Positions 46,282 to 53,972 of a stretch of DNA of 64,000 bases are shown here, piece after piece (position 1 is the stretch's first letter; the number at the start of each line of letters is the position of its first letter). Below the pieces are notes generated by a model. It was not told where the DNA came from. It saw nothing but the letters and a program-made list of their open reading frames with translations, and did not search any database. Both the position numbers and the translations under genes were made by a program. The DNA lies in the NCBI GenBank assembly GCA_964431965.1, contig CAYSLU010000016.1, positions 5,642-69,641 on the forward strand. Direction: 5' to 3'. Origin of the DNA: CAYSLU01 sp964431965 (GTDB taxonomy: Bacteria > Verrucomicrobiota > Kiritimatiellia > CAIKKV01 > CAYSLU01).

Positions 46282-47613
46282 CTACCGGCGTTCCTCAGTC
46301 GCCATCCGATAGCGACGGGACGGCGTCGCCGGCCGGATCTCACGGGCGTTCGCGATGACCTTTTCCACGGCGGCGGCGACGTCGTCCACGTCGGCTTCCG
46401 TGCCGAGCAGCAGATTCTGGCCGAGCCAGACGGCCTGGCTGCGGCAGGCTAGCTCGGCGACCGGGCACTGGGCCTCGCAGGCGGCGTAGTCCACGTCCTC
46501 GTGGTAGGGCGTGCCGAGCGGGAACGAGCCGTTGATGAACTCCTTCCGGATGAACATGGGGTTTCGATAGAGCGGGAACGTGTAGCCGCTGAACGCGGGC
46601 ACGCCCTCCGCCTCGAGCGCGCGGATGAAGTCGGCCCGGGAAACCCCGACCTCGCGCGGGTCGTATCGGAACATGTAGATGTGGTGGCCGTGGAGCGTGG
46701 CTCGGGGGTCTTGGACCAGCGGGCGGATGCCGGTGATCCGGGCCAACTGCGCGGAGAGCTGCTTCGCGCGCTTCTGGCGGAGCCGCACTTGAGGGCCGAG
46801 GCGGCGGAGCTGCGCGCGCAGCAGCGCGGCCTGGAACTCGGTCATCCGGTAGTTCCAGCCGAGGCGGTGGAACTCGTACCACGGGCGGCCGACCTCGCGG
46901 CCGGCCCAGAGCAGTGATTCGCACCGCGCGGCCAGGTCGCGATCGTTCGTACACACGATGCCGCCTTCGCCGCACGTCATGTTCTTGCTTGCCTGGAAGC
47001 TGAACGAGCTGAAGCGGCCAAATGAGCCCGCCTTGCGGCCGTTCCACTCGCAGCCGTGCGCGTGCGCGGCGTCCTCGATCACGGCCAGGCCGCGTGCGCC
47101 GGCGATGTGGAGGATGCGGTCCATGTCGGCCGGCTGCCCGCCGAAGTGGACGACCATGATGGCCCGCGTGCGCGGCGTGATCGCGCCCTCGATGCGGTCG
47201 GGATCGATGTTGTACGTGTCCGGGTGGATATCGACGAACACGGGGACGAGGTTGTTCTGCAGCACGCAGCTGGCGCTGGCGACATAGGTGTAGGCGGGCA
47301 CGATGATCTCGTCGCCGATTCCGTACCCCAGCGCGCGGATGCCCATTTCGAGCGTGCCGGTTCCGTTGGCGGCCGCGATGCCGTAGCGGCACTCGTGGGC
47401 CTTCGCGAAGGCCTCCTGGAACTGGACAACCTGGCTGCGGGCACCCTGGCCGGGCTCGGCCATCTCCACGCCCTGGCCGAACGCGAAGCGCCACCACTTG
47501 CCGCTGCGCAGCACGCGCAGCAACGCCTGCTCCTCGCTCCGGTCCCACACCGGCCACGCCGCGAAGGGCTTCCGGCGGACGGGCTTCCCTCCGTTGATCG
47601 CGAGCTTGCTCAT
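46282..47613 (-). CDS. DegT/DnrJ/EryC1/StrS aminotransferase-family protein
   Basis: A 443-aa PLP enzyme of the sugar-aminotransferase fold. The PLP Lys is in SFQASKNMTCGEGG, preceded by VIEDAAHAHGC, both characteristic. NGTGTLEMGIRAL binds the cofactor phosphate. Family members aminate keto-sugars or cyclitols. The start overlaps the stop of the upstream TIM-barrel gene in an ATGA junction. No nucleotide-sugar dehydratase adjoins, so a non-nucleotide substrate is possible. Confidence 0.9.
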   Translation of the reverse strand: MSKLAINGGKPVRRKPFAAWPVWDRSEEQALLRVLRSGKWWRFAFGQGVEMAEPGQGARSQVVQFQEAFAKAHECRYGIAAANGTGTLEMGIRALGYGIGDEIIVPAYTYVASASCVLQNNLVPVFVDIHPDTYNIDPDRIEGAITPRTRAIMVVHFGGQPADMDRILHIAGARGLAVIEDAAHAHGCEWNGRKAGSFGRFSSFSFQASKNMTCGEGGIVCTNDRDLAARCESLLWAGREVGRPWYEFHRLGWNYRMTEFQAALLRAQLRRLGPQVRLRQKRAKQLSAQLARITGIRPLVQDPRATLHGHHIYMFRYDPREVGVSRADFIRALEAEGVPAFSGYTFPLYRNPMFIRKEFINGSFPLGTPYHEDVDYAACEAQCPVAELACRSQAVWLGQNLLLGTEADVDDVAAAVEKVIANAREIRPATPSRRYRMATEERR

Positions 47614-48899
47614 GTTGGTCCTTGGCCGGCCGCGGCCTTTGGAGCGCGCCGCTTGGCGCCGGGCCGGGCGGCGGCCGGGCCGCTCCGCTTGGACCACTTG
47701 GCCAGCTCCGCCAGCAGCGCGTCCGTGGTGATGTCGTAGCCGAGGAAGTGAATGCCCTGAGCTCCGCCGGCGAGCGCGGCGTCGGCCAGCTGGGCCACCT
47801 CCTCCGGGCGGGTGGCTCCGTAGAAGCGCATGCCGGTGACGATCCGCGTGCGCCCCTCCGCGGCCCGCACGGCGCGGGCGGTCTCGAAGTGGACCACGTC
47901 GGCCGGCCAGTGCACCACGCAGTGGATCTCGTCGAGCACGCCGGCGTAGAGCCGGTAGCTCTGGATCGTCAGCCACGCGCGCGGCGATGTCATGTCGTGT
48001 CCGATGTGCGCCGGCGGCACAAAGGCGGCTTGGAAGACGATCTTGGGGTTGATGGCCCGGGCCGTATCGCGCAGCTCGCGGACGAAGGCGACCGCGGTGT
48101 CGAACCGGAACTCGAGCATGTGCCGGATGAGCGGCTCCTCGAGCAGGAGCAGCGGGATCTCGGTGTCGCCGATGAGCTGATCGCCCAGCGACTCGACGAT
48201 GTGCGGGGGGATGTCGAGCGAGCGGGTGGCGATCTCGAGGGCGCGCGCCCGGATGGCGTCCATGTCGAGCCCGCGCCGGGCGGCTTCCGCGCGGCAGTGC
48301 TCGCAGAAGCACATGCTGCCAACCGTGCGGAGCGGGGCGTCGAAGAGCCCGTTGAACGCGCGCTGCTCGAGCATGATCTGAGGGATTTTGTCGAGCATGA
48401 CGGCGTCTGCGGGATAGCGCTCGAGCAGCTCGCGCAGCATGGCCTTCCGGTAGGCGCGCACGTCCGGGTTGTTGTAGCAGAGGAAGAGCCTGTCGCGGCT
48501 GCCGTACAGGTTGGCCACGGCGAGCTCCGGGTGGTCCTGGGCGATGCGCTCGCCCGCGCACACCGGAATGAGCGGCGAGAAGCGAAGCCCTTCCGCGCGG
48601 CAGGCGGCCGAGAGATCGGACACCCAGTCCGCTTCACCCGCATCGATGCTCCGCTGCGGCTGAATCGCGAGGCCGCGGTAGTAGGCGGGATCTGGCTTCC
48701 AGAACGTGCGATCGGTCTCCAGCGCGTAGACGGGCCGTGACGGATAGCGGCGCTGGATCAGCCGGTAACCGTGGTAGAGGCTGGTGAAGAAGATCAGGCC
48801 GTCGGCGCCGGCCTTGCGGATGTTCGCGGCCACAGCGGCCGGCGACTCGCCGTGCGTCGTCGGTCCGAACAGGGTCAGCCACACGTTCACGCTGCTCAT
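47610..48899 (-). CDS. Unknown TIM-barrel-like protein, glycosidase-like (II)
   Basis: A 429-aa protein with TIM-barrel-like alternation and the Cys motif GSMCFCEHC, similar in place to GGCFCDFC in the gene at 43354. The catalytic candidates are acidic residues at the ends of strands, such as VMLDKIP and GVLDEIHCVVHW. The C-terminus is an Arg/Pro-rich tail that may be non-structural. GAGGAGAGA precedes ATG 48899. It is coupled to the aminotransferase. The family is not recognised. Confidence 0.55.
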   Translation of the reverse strand: MSSVNVWLTLFGPTTHGESPAAVAANIRKAGADGLIFFTSLYHGYRLIQRRYPSRPVYALETDRTFWKPDPAYYRGLAIQPQRSIDAGEADWVSDLSAACRAEGLRFSPLIPVCAGERIAQDHPELAVANLYGSRDRLFLCYNNPDVRAYRKAMLRELLERYPADAVMLDKIPQIMLEQRAFNGLFDAPLRTVGSMCFCEHCRAEAARRGLDMDAIRARALEIATRSLDIPPHIVESLGDQLIGDTEIPLLLLEEPLIRHMLEFRFDTAVAFVRELRDTARAINPKIVFQAAFVPPAHIGHDMTSPRAWLTIQSYRLYAGVLDEIHCVVHWPADVVHFETARAVRAAEGRTRIVTGMRFYGATRPEEVAQLADAALAGGAQGIHFLGYDITTDALLAELAKWSKRSGPAAARPGAKRRAPKAAAGQGPT

Positions 48900-48938
48900 A
48901 TGCGGTCTCTCCTCGGCCGCCCGCGCGGGCGGCTGGGC

Positions 48939-50318
48939 TCAGTCGGTTTGTCGGATCAGCTCGATCATCTCCCGCACCACCGCCGGCTCAGACCCCGGGG
49001 CGAACGGCGCCGGGCGGCCGTAAAACCGGTATGCATACGCGGCCTCGTAGCCGCCTTCGCGCAGGGCGTCATCCGTCGGGAGATACCCGACCAGCGGGCT
49101 GGCGTAGCCGACGGGCGTGACGACGAGCCCCGGGAGGGCGGCCTGGATGGACAGCCCCGTTTCCGCCAGCGGCTCGGCGGCCATGAAGCAGAAGGCCAGG
49201 TCGCCGATTCGCAGAGCGGCGGTTTCCATCGGCACGGTCGGAAGCGGGTTGCGGGCGGTCGCGAGGGTCCGGTCGGACCAGTCCGCCAGGATGGCCGCGA
49301 TGTGCCGCGCCATGCCCGGCTCGGGGCGCTGGCCGGGCGGGACGTTGAGGATGTCGCCGAGGATGCGCATCACGCCGGCCGGTCCGTCGCCGGATTCGGC
49401 GACCGATCGCATGCCGGACCGGATCTCGCGGAGCTCGCCGGCCGGGGGGGCGGGGGCGTAGGCGAGCGGCACCGTCTGCTGGCGGAACCGCATGGCGGGC
49501 TCCGGGGCCACTGTGCCGCGCCAGCCGAGCGACTGAAGGGATGTACTCAGCGCGTCCACGTTCGCCAGCATCTCCCCGCGGGTCATGTGTTCGAAGAGGG
49601 GGTTGATGTTCCCGCACGGCCCCTGGAGGAACAGGAATGGGAGGCCGTGGGTCTCCGAGAGGCGTCGGCACAGCTCGCCGGGGAAGTCGGCCGTTACCGA
49701 TGGGCTGCACACGGTGTCCGGGTGGGCGGCCCATGAGGCGATGCCCGCGATTCCGGCGCCGGCTTTGTCGTCGAACCGAGCCAGCAGGAAGCGGGGCCAG
49801 ACCGGCCCGCGCCTGACCACCGGGCGGTCGGGGGTGCGGGCCATGCTGACGCGGCCGTCGTCGAGCACGCTGCGGCGATTGTACGCCTGGCCTGCAACGT
49901 CGTGTGTACACCAGCGCATCCGCGCCGGGCGCAGCGTGGCGAGCGCCTGATCCGCGGCGTGGCAGGCGGCCGGGACCAGGGATGTGACGTAGTCGGGCTG
50001 AAGCGCGCCGCAGCCGAGCAGTTCGATGGCGGCGGGCGCGCTGTGCGTATGGGTGGCGCAGAGGAGCCATCGGATGGGGGCGGAGCCGGACCCCCGGCCG
50101 CTGAGCGCGGCGAGGACGCGGTCGTGTGCGGCCGGCCCGAGCCCGAGCAAGTCGAACGAGAGCACGACGACGGTGAGGCCATCCGATTCAACGGCCAGGG
50201 CCCGCACGAAGAGGGGATCGTCCACGCTGCGGAAATCAGCCTCGCAACGCGCGGCGAAGCCGCAGAGCGGCATGGGGCGCGCGGGCGTGATGTCGGCCAT
50301 TCCGTAACCGGCCTTCAT
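48939..50318 (-). CDS. Neutral/alkaline ceramidase-like protein (I)
   Basis: A 459-aa protein related to the N-terminal catalytic domain of neutral/alkaline ceramidases. The metal-binding THTHSAP motif (around residue 91) and ADITPARP at the N-terminus are typical. CGNINPLFEH matches the GDxSPN-like segment in position but lacks the nucleophilic Ser in that context. No signal peptide is seen, so true ceramide hydrolysis is doubtful. A paralogue lies at 58629. It is first in the minus-strand block. Confidence 0.75.
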   Translation of the reverse strand: MKAGYGMADITPARPMPLCGFAARCEADFRSVDDPLFVRALAVESDGLTVVVLSFDLLGLGPAAHDRVLAALSGRGSGSAPIRWLLCATHTHSAPAAIELLGCGALQPDYVTSLVPAACHAADQALATLRPARMRWCTHDVAGQAYNRRSVLDDGRVSMARTPDRPVVRRGPVWPRFLLARFDDKAGAGIAGIASWAAHPDTVCSPSVTADFPGELCRRLSETHGLPFLFLQGPCGNINPLFEHMTRGEMLANVDALSTSLQSLGWRGTVAPEPAMRFRQQTVPLAYAPAPPAGELREIRSGMRSVAESGDGPAGVMRILGDILNVPPGQRPEPGMARHIAAILADWSDRTLATARNPLPTVPMETAALRIGDLAFCFMAAEPLAETGLSIQAALPGLVVTPVGYASPLVGYLPTDDALREGGYEAAYAYRFYGRPAPFAPGSEPAVVREMIELIRQTD

Positions 50319-50433
50319 AGTGGGGCGGAATATCCGCTAATGGCCGGCGTTCGGCAACGGCATTGTTGGAGCAGCTGCAGGAGTCCCATTCCTCTTGTTC
50401 CGGCCTGTGGCGGCGGGCATAGTCTGTCCGGCT

Positions 50434-51225
50434 ATGCCTCTCACGCTTGTCCATCCGGTTGCGGCCCTGCCTCTGAGGCGGCTGGGGCTTCCGGTCTCCG
50501 CGCTGGTGATCGGCAGCATGACGCCTGACGTCGAGTACATGCTGCGGATGATGCCGGTGAGCTGCGTCAGCCACACGGCATGGGGGCTGGTGATCTTCTG
50601 CGTGCCGGTCGGGCTGCTCGCCCTGTGGTTGCTCGCCCGGGTCTGGAGAGCCCCGGTTCTCTCGCTTCTGGGATTCGACCGGGAGGGCGGGCGAGGGCGC
50701 TGCGGCGTGACCGCGTCGGCGCTTCAGTCAGCGGGCGGGCTGGCCGTGCTGTGCCTGGCGCTTCTGGCGGGTGCGGTGACGCACGTGCTGTGGGACTCCT
50801 TCACCCATTCCTATGGCCGGATGGTGGAGCGCTACGATGTTCTCGCCATTCCGTTTGCCGGAACGCGGGGGGGGGGCATTCCTCTCTACAGGGTCCTCCA
50901 GCATGCGAGCACCGTGCTCGGCTTCCTGATCCTGGCGCTGATGGCGGTCCGCCGGCGCGACCGCATCCCGCCGATTCCGCGGCGGGCGTGGCGTGTGGCG
51001 GGCACAGTGCTCGGAGCGTCGGCCGTGGCCGGGCTGGCGTACGGAGTGATGCAGGCCGGCCCGCTCGTGGACTTTCGAGCCGCCCAGCGGATGGCCGGCT
51101 TCGGGGCCGTCGGGTTCTTCACGTTCGCCACCATGGCGGGTACGGCGCTGAGCTTGGGCTGGCACATTTGGTTGAAACGTTTTGGCCCGCCGCCTGTTTA
51201 TATGAGCGGAGGGCTGAAAGAATGA
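50434..51225 (+). CDS. DUF4184-family membrane protein
   Basis: A 263-aa integral membrane protein with about six helices. The N-terminal signature PLTLVHPVAALPLRRLGLP and VIGSMTPDVEYML, plus THVLWDSFTH, match DUF4184, a membrane family annotated as metal-dependent hydrolases. His and Asp positions in these motifs could bind metal. Its stop overlaps the start of an ECF sigma factor gene (ATGA), so it is coupled to that system, an unusual context. Confidence 0.8.
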   Translation: MPLTLVHPVAALPLRRLGLPVSALVIGSMTPDVEYMLRMMPVSCVSHTAWGLVIFCVPVGLLALWLLARVWRAPVLSLLGFDREGGRGRCGVTASALQSAGGLAVLCLALLAGAVTHVLWDSFTHSYGRMVERYDVLAIPFAGTRGGGIPLYRVLQHASTVLGFLILALMAVRRRDRIPPIPRRAWRVAGTVLGASAVAGLAYGVMQAGPLVDFRAAQRMAGFGAVGFFTFATMAGTALSLGWHIWLKRFGPPPVYMSGGLKE

Positions 51226-51809
51226 GCGCACTCACAGACGAGCAGCTCATGGCGATGTTCCAGTCGGGAAACAGCCCCGCCTTTCAGCTCTTGTTCGAGA
51301 AGTACCGGGGGCCCGTGTTCAATTTCGCGCGGCGGATGATCGGCGACGGCACCGTGGCGGAGGATCTCATGCAGGACGTGTTCCTGAAGGTGGTCAAGGC
51401 GCGCGACCTCTATGAGCCGCGAGCCCGGTTCTCGACCTGGCTGTTCACGGTCGTGCGCAACCACTGCATCAACCACCTGCGGTCGAGCCGGTACCTGGCC
51501 GGCCTGAAGAGCGTGCCCGTGGAGCCGGAGGAGCGCGGGGGGCCGACCGCCGCCGCCCATCGCGGCCCGGACCCGGCCGAGCAGGCCGCGCGGCGCGAGC
51601 TGGGCGAGCGGCTGGAGGGGGCGATCGGCCGGCTTCCGGACGAGTACCGCGAGGTGTTCCTGCTGCGCGCGGTGGAGGGCTTTTCGCATGAGGAGACCTC
51701 GCGGATCCTGGGGCTGAATCCGGCCACGGCGCGGGTCCACTACCACCGGGCGCGGGTGCGGCTGCAGCGCGACCTGGCCGGTGCCTTCGAGGAGGAGGTT
51801 GGACGATGA
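51222..51809 (+). CDS. ECF-type RNA polymerase sigma factor
   Basis: A 195-aa sigma-70-family factor with only regions 2 and 4. Region 2 is AFQLLFEKYRGPVFNFARRM followed by AEDLMQDVFLKV. Region 4 is LPDEYREVFLLRAVEG, then a helix-turn-helix with EETSRILGL and ARVHYHRARVRLQ. It should direct transcription of an alternative regulon, possibly including this operon. It overlaps the previous gene and the next, both in ATGA junctions. GGAGGGC precedes ATG 51222. Confidence 0.96.
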   Translation: MSALTDEQLMAMFQSGNSPAFQLLFEKYRGPVFNFARRMIGDGTVAEDLMQDVFLKVVKARDLYEPRARFSTWLFTVVRNHCINHLRSSRYLAGLKSVPVEPEERGGPTAAAHRGPDPAEQAARRELGERLEGAIGRLPDEYREVFLLRAVEGFSHEETSRILGLNPATARVHYHRARVRLQRDLAGAFEEEVGR

Positions 51810-52294
51810 ACTGCGAAGAGTGTCAGGTGTGGATGCCGGAGTTCGCCGAAGGCGCGGCGCCGGCGGACGTCGGAGCCGCGGTTCGCGAGCACATGGCGTC
51901 CTGCTCCGCCTGTCGGGACGAGGCGTCTCGAGCCCGGGGCCTGCTGAAGGCCGCGCGCGAGCTGCCGCGGACCGAGCCGGCCTCCGAAGCGGTGCTGCGC
52001 GTCAGCGAAGCCATCCACGCGGCCGGCGCACCCGTGCGGCGCACGGAGTTCGGCGCGGTGATGGACGTGGACGAGCTTGCGGACTTCCTTCGCGTGGATC
52101 GCGAGACGGTGGGCCTCTACATCGGCGAGATCCCGTGCTTCGAACTCGGGGGAAAGCTGTTGTTCCGCCGCAAGAGCGTGGAGGCGTGGATCGAGCGGCG
52201 CGAGGACGACATGGGCATCCAGATGGCGATCGGCGAGCAGATCGGCGAAACGCATGCGGCCGTAAGGCCGGGAGGTGTGTCATGGACGAACTGA
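51806..52294 (+). CDS. Zinc-finger anti-sigma-like protein fused to an excisionase-type helix-turn-helix
   Basis: A 162-aa soluble protein. The N-terminal part (MNCEECQVWMPEF, then HMASCSACRDE) is the zf-HC2/ZAS anti-sigma fold with the HxxxCxxC signature. The C-terminal part (DVDELADFLRVDRETVGLYI, then FELGGKLLFRRKSVEAWI) is the MerR/excisionase-like HTH_17 DNA-binding domain. No transmembrane helix links them, unlike many anti-sigmas. It overlaps the sigma gene (ATGA) and the GspF-GspE gene by 13 bp. It could bind both the sigma factor and DNA. Confidence 0.88.
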   Translation: MNCEECQVWMPEFAEGAAPADVGAAVREHMASCSACRDEASRARGLLKAARELPRTEPASEAVLRVSEAIHAAGAPVRRTEFGAVMDVDELADFLRVDRETVGLYIGEIPCFELGGKLLFRRKSVEAWIERREDDMGIQMAIGEQIGETHAAVRPGGVSWTN

Positions 52295-53802
52295 AGAAAG
52301 AGATGATCGCGTTTTGGTTGAAGTTTGCGCGGCTGCTCTCGGCGGGTGTGCCGATCCTGCAAACGCTCAAGGTCATGGCGGATGAGGCCGCGAACCCGGA
52401 GCTGAAGAAGGCGGCGTCCGCGATCCGTCGCTCAATCGAGGAGGGCCATTCCCTGAGCGAAGCGATGAAGGACTGGCCCCGCCTATTCCCCCTGTCGGTC
52501 CTGACGCTGATTCGCGCGGGTGAAGTCGGCGGCCGGCTGGCGGAGATTGCCGTCGAGGTGGCCAAGGGGTTTGAGGAGGGGAGCCTGTCGGTCGGCGCCG
52601 TGGAGGCACCCACCGAGGCGGCGGCAGCGGGCGTCGAGCCGGCCGGCGACCCGCCAGTCGTCATGACGGTTTCGCACATTCTCGTCGAAGGGGTGGACCG
52701 CCGCTCGTCGGACATCCACCTGGAGAGCACGCCCGATGGGCTGCGCGTGCGATTCCGGGTGGACGGCGTGCTTCAGTTGGCGGACAAGACCTACCCGCCC
52801 GAGGAGCGGGACCAGATCATCAGGCGCTTCAAGATCATGGCCAACATGAACACCGCCGAGGCGAGACGGCCGCAGGATGGGCGCATCCAGATCAACATAC
52901 GGGGGAAGCACCTCGATATGCGTGTCTCGGTGGTCCCGTACGCCACGGGGGAGTGCATCACGATTCGGATTTTGGACCCATCCAGTGTTCGCCTCCTCGA
53001 CTTGACGCGCCAGGGTTTCTCGGAGCCGAACCTGGCCAGGTTGCGCGGGTGGAGTCGGCGTCCGAGCGGGCTGATTGTCGTCTGCGGCCCAACTGGGAGC
53101 GGCAAGACCACCACAATGTACGGCATGCTGTGCGAGCTCAACCGGCCGGAGGTCAAGATCACGACGATCGAGGATCCCGTGGAGTACCTGCTGGGCGGAA
53201 TCTGCCAGCAGGGCGTCTATGCGCAGGGCGGCGTGACGTTCAGCACGGCCCTGAGGTCCCAGCTCCGGCAGGATCCGGACGTGATGATGGTCGGTGAGCT
53301 GCGGGATCTGGACACCGCCATGATCTGCATACAGGCGGCGCTGACGGGCCACCTGGTCCTGACGTCGTTGCACACGTCGGACGCCGCCGAGGGCATTCGC
53401 CGGCTGCTCGACATGGGAGTGGAGCCGTTCGTGCTCAACGCGACGCTGATCGGTGTCTGGGCGCAGCGGCTGGTGCGGACAACGTGCGCCACGTGCCGGA
53501 AGGAGATCCCCATGCCGGCGGGGATGGAGGCGCTGGCGGCGGCTACGCCTGGCCTGAGGTTCTTCTCGGGGCAGGGATGCGACGACTGCCGGCAGATGCG
53601 CTATCGCGGGCGCATCGGCGTGCAGGAGTTGCTGGAGGTCGATGACGAAATGCGCCGGCTGATCGCTCAGGACGCCGGCGTGGCGGCGCTACGCGAACAG
53701 GCGGGGCGCTCCGGCATGCAGACCATGCGGGCCGACGCGCTGGCGAAAGCCAGCCAGGGCTTGACCAGCGTGGAGGAAGTCCTGCGCGTGTGTGGTGGGT
53801 GA
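52282..53802 (+). CDS. GspF-GspE chimera: type II secretion/type IV pilus ATPase with fused T2SSF domain
   Basis: A 506-aa fusion. Residues 5-100 match the cytoplasmic domain of GspF/PilC (FARLLSAGVPILQTLKVMAD, GHSLSEAM, LIRAGEVGGRLAE). Residues 125-506 are a complete GspE/PilB ATPase: GPTGSGKTTTMYG (about 269-281), ASP box near IEDPVEY, Walker B DPDVMMVGELRD (about 330), His box HLVLTSLHTSDAAEG, and two CxxC pairs (CATC, CDDC) for zinc. The usual N-terminal GspE domain and the GspF membrane helices are missing. GGAGG precedes ATG 52282. No pilin or secretin is nearby. Confidence 0.9.
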   Translation: MDELKKEMIAFWLKFARLLSAGVPILQTLKVMADEAANPELKKAASAIRRSIEEGHSLSEAMKDWPRLFPLSVLTLIRAGEVGGRLAEIAVEVAKGFEEGSLSVGAVEAPTEAAAAGVEPAGDPPVVMTVSHILVEGVDRRSSDIHLESTPDGLRVRFRVDGVLQLADKTYPPEERDQIIRRFKIMANMNTAEARRPQDGRIQINIRGKHLDMRVSVVPYATGECITIRILDPSSVRLLDLTRQGFSEPNLARLRGWSRRPSGLIVVCGPTGSGKTTTMYGMLCELNRPEVKITTIEDPVEYLLGGICQQGVYAQGGVTFSTALRSQLRQDPDVMMVGELRDLDTAMICIQAALTGHLVLTSLHTSDAAEGIRRLLDMGVEPFVLNATLIGVWAQRLVRTTCATCRKEIPMPAGMEALAAATPGLRFFSGQGCDDCRQMRYRGRIGVQELLEVDDEMRRLIAQDAGVAALREQAGRSGMQTMRADALAKASQGLTSVEEVLRVCGG

Positions 53803-53829
53803 GGGGATGCGCGCCTTGCCTCTAGACGC

Positions 53830-53928
53830 GTCTACTTCATCCCCTGCCGTGATATCTTCTGCGCCAACAAGCGCGCGACCGGGCGCAAGAAGGATCTCGC
53901 CGATATCGAAGCGCTTGGCGCGGATTGA
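53830..53928 (+). pseudogene. C-terminal remnant of a nucleotidyltransferase-like protein
   Basis: An open frame without start codon encodes 32 residues ending ANKRATGRKKDLADIEALG, then Ala-Asp and stop (TGA 53926). This resembles the conserved C-terminus of minimal nucleotidyltransferase-like proteins (NKxATGRxKDLADxxAL), often in toxin-antitoxin-type loci. Nothing upstream in frame continues the family, since the GspE stop is 30 bp before. The palindrome TAGACGCGTCTA (53823-53834) sits at its broken end. It looks like a decayed gene. Confidence 0.55.
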
Positions 53929-53972
53929 GCTGTCGAACAGAGCATTCGAACGGCATTGATCAGGAGAAGAGA

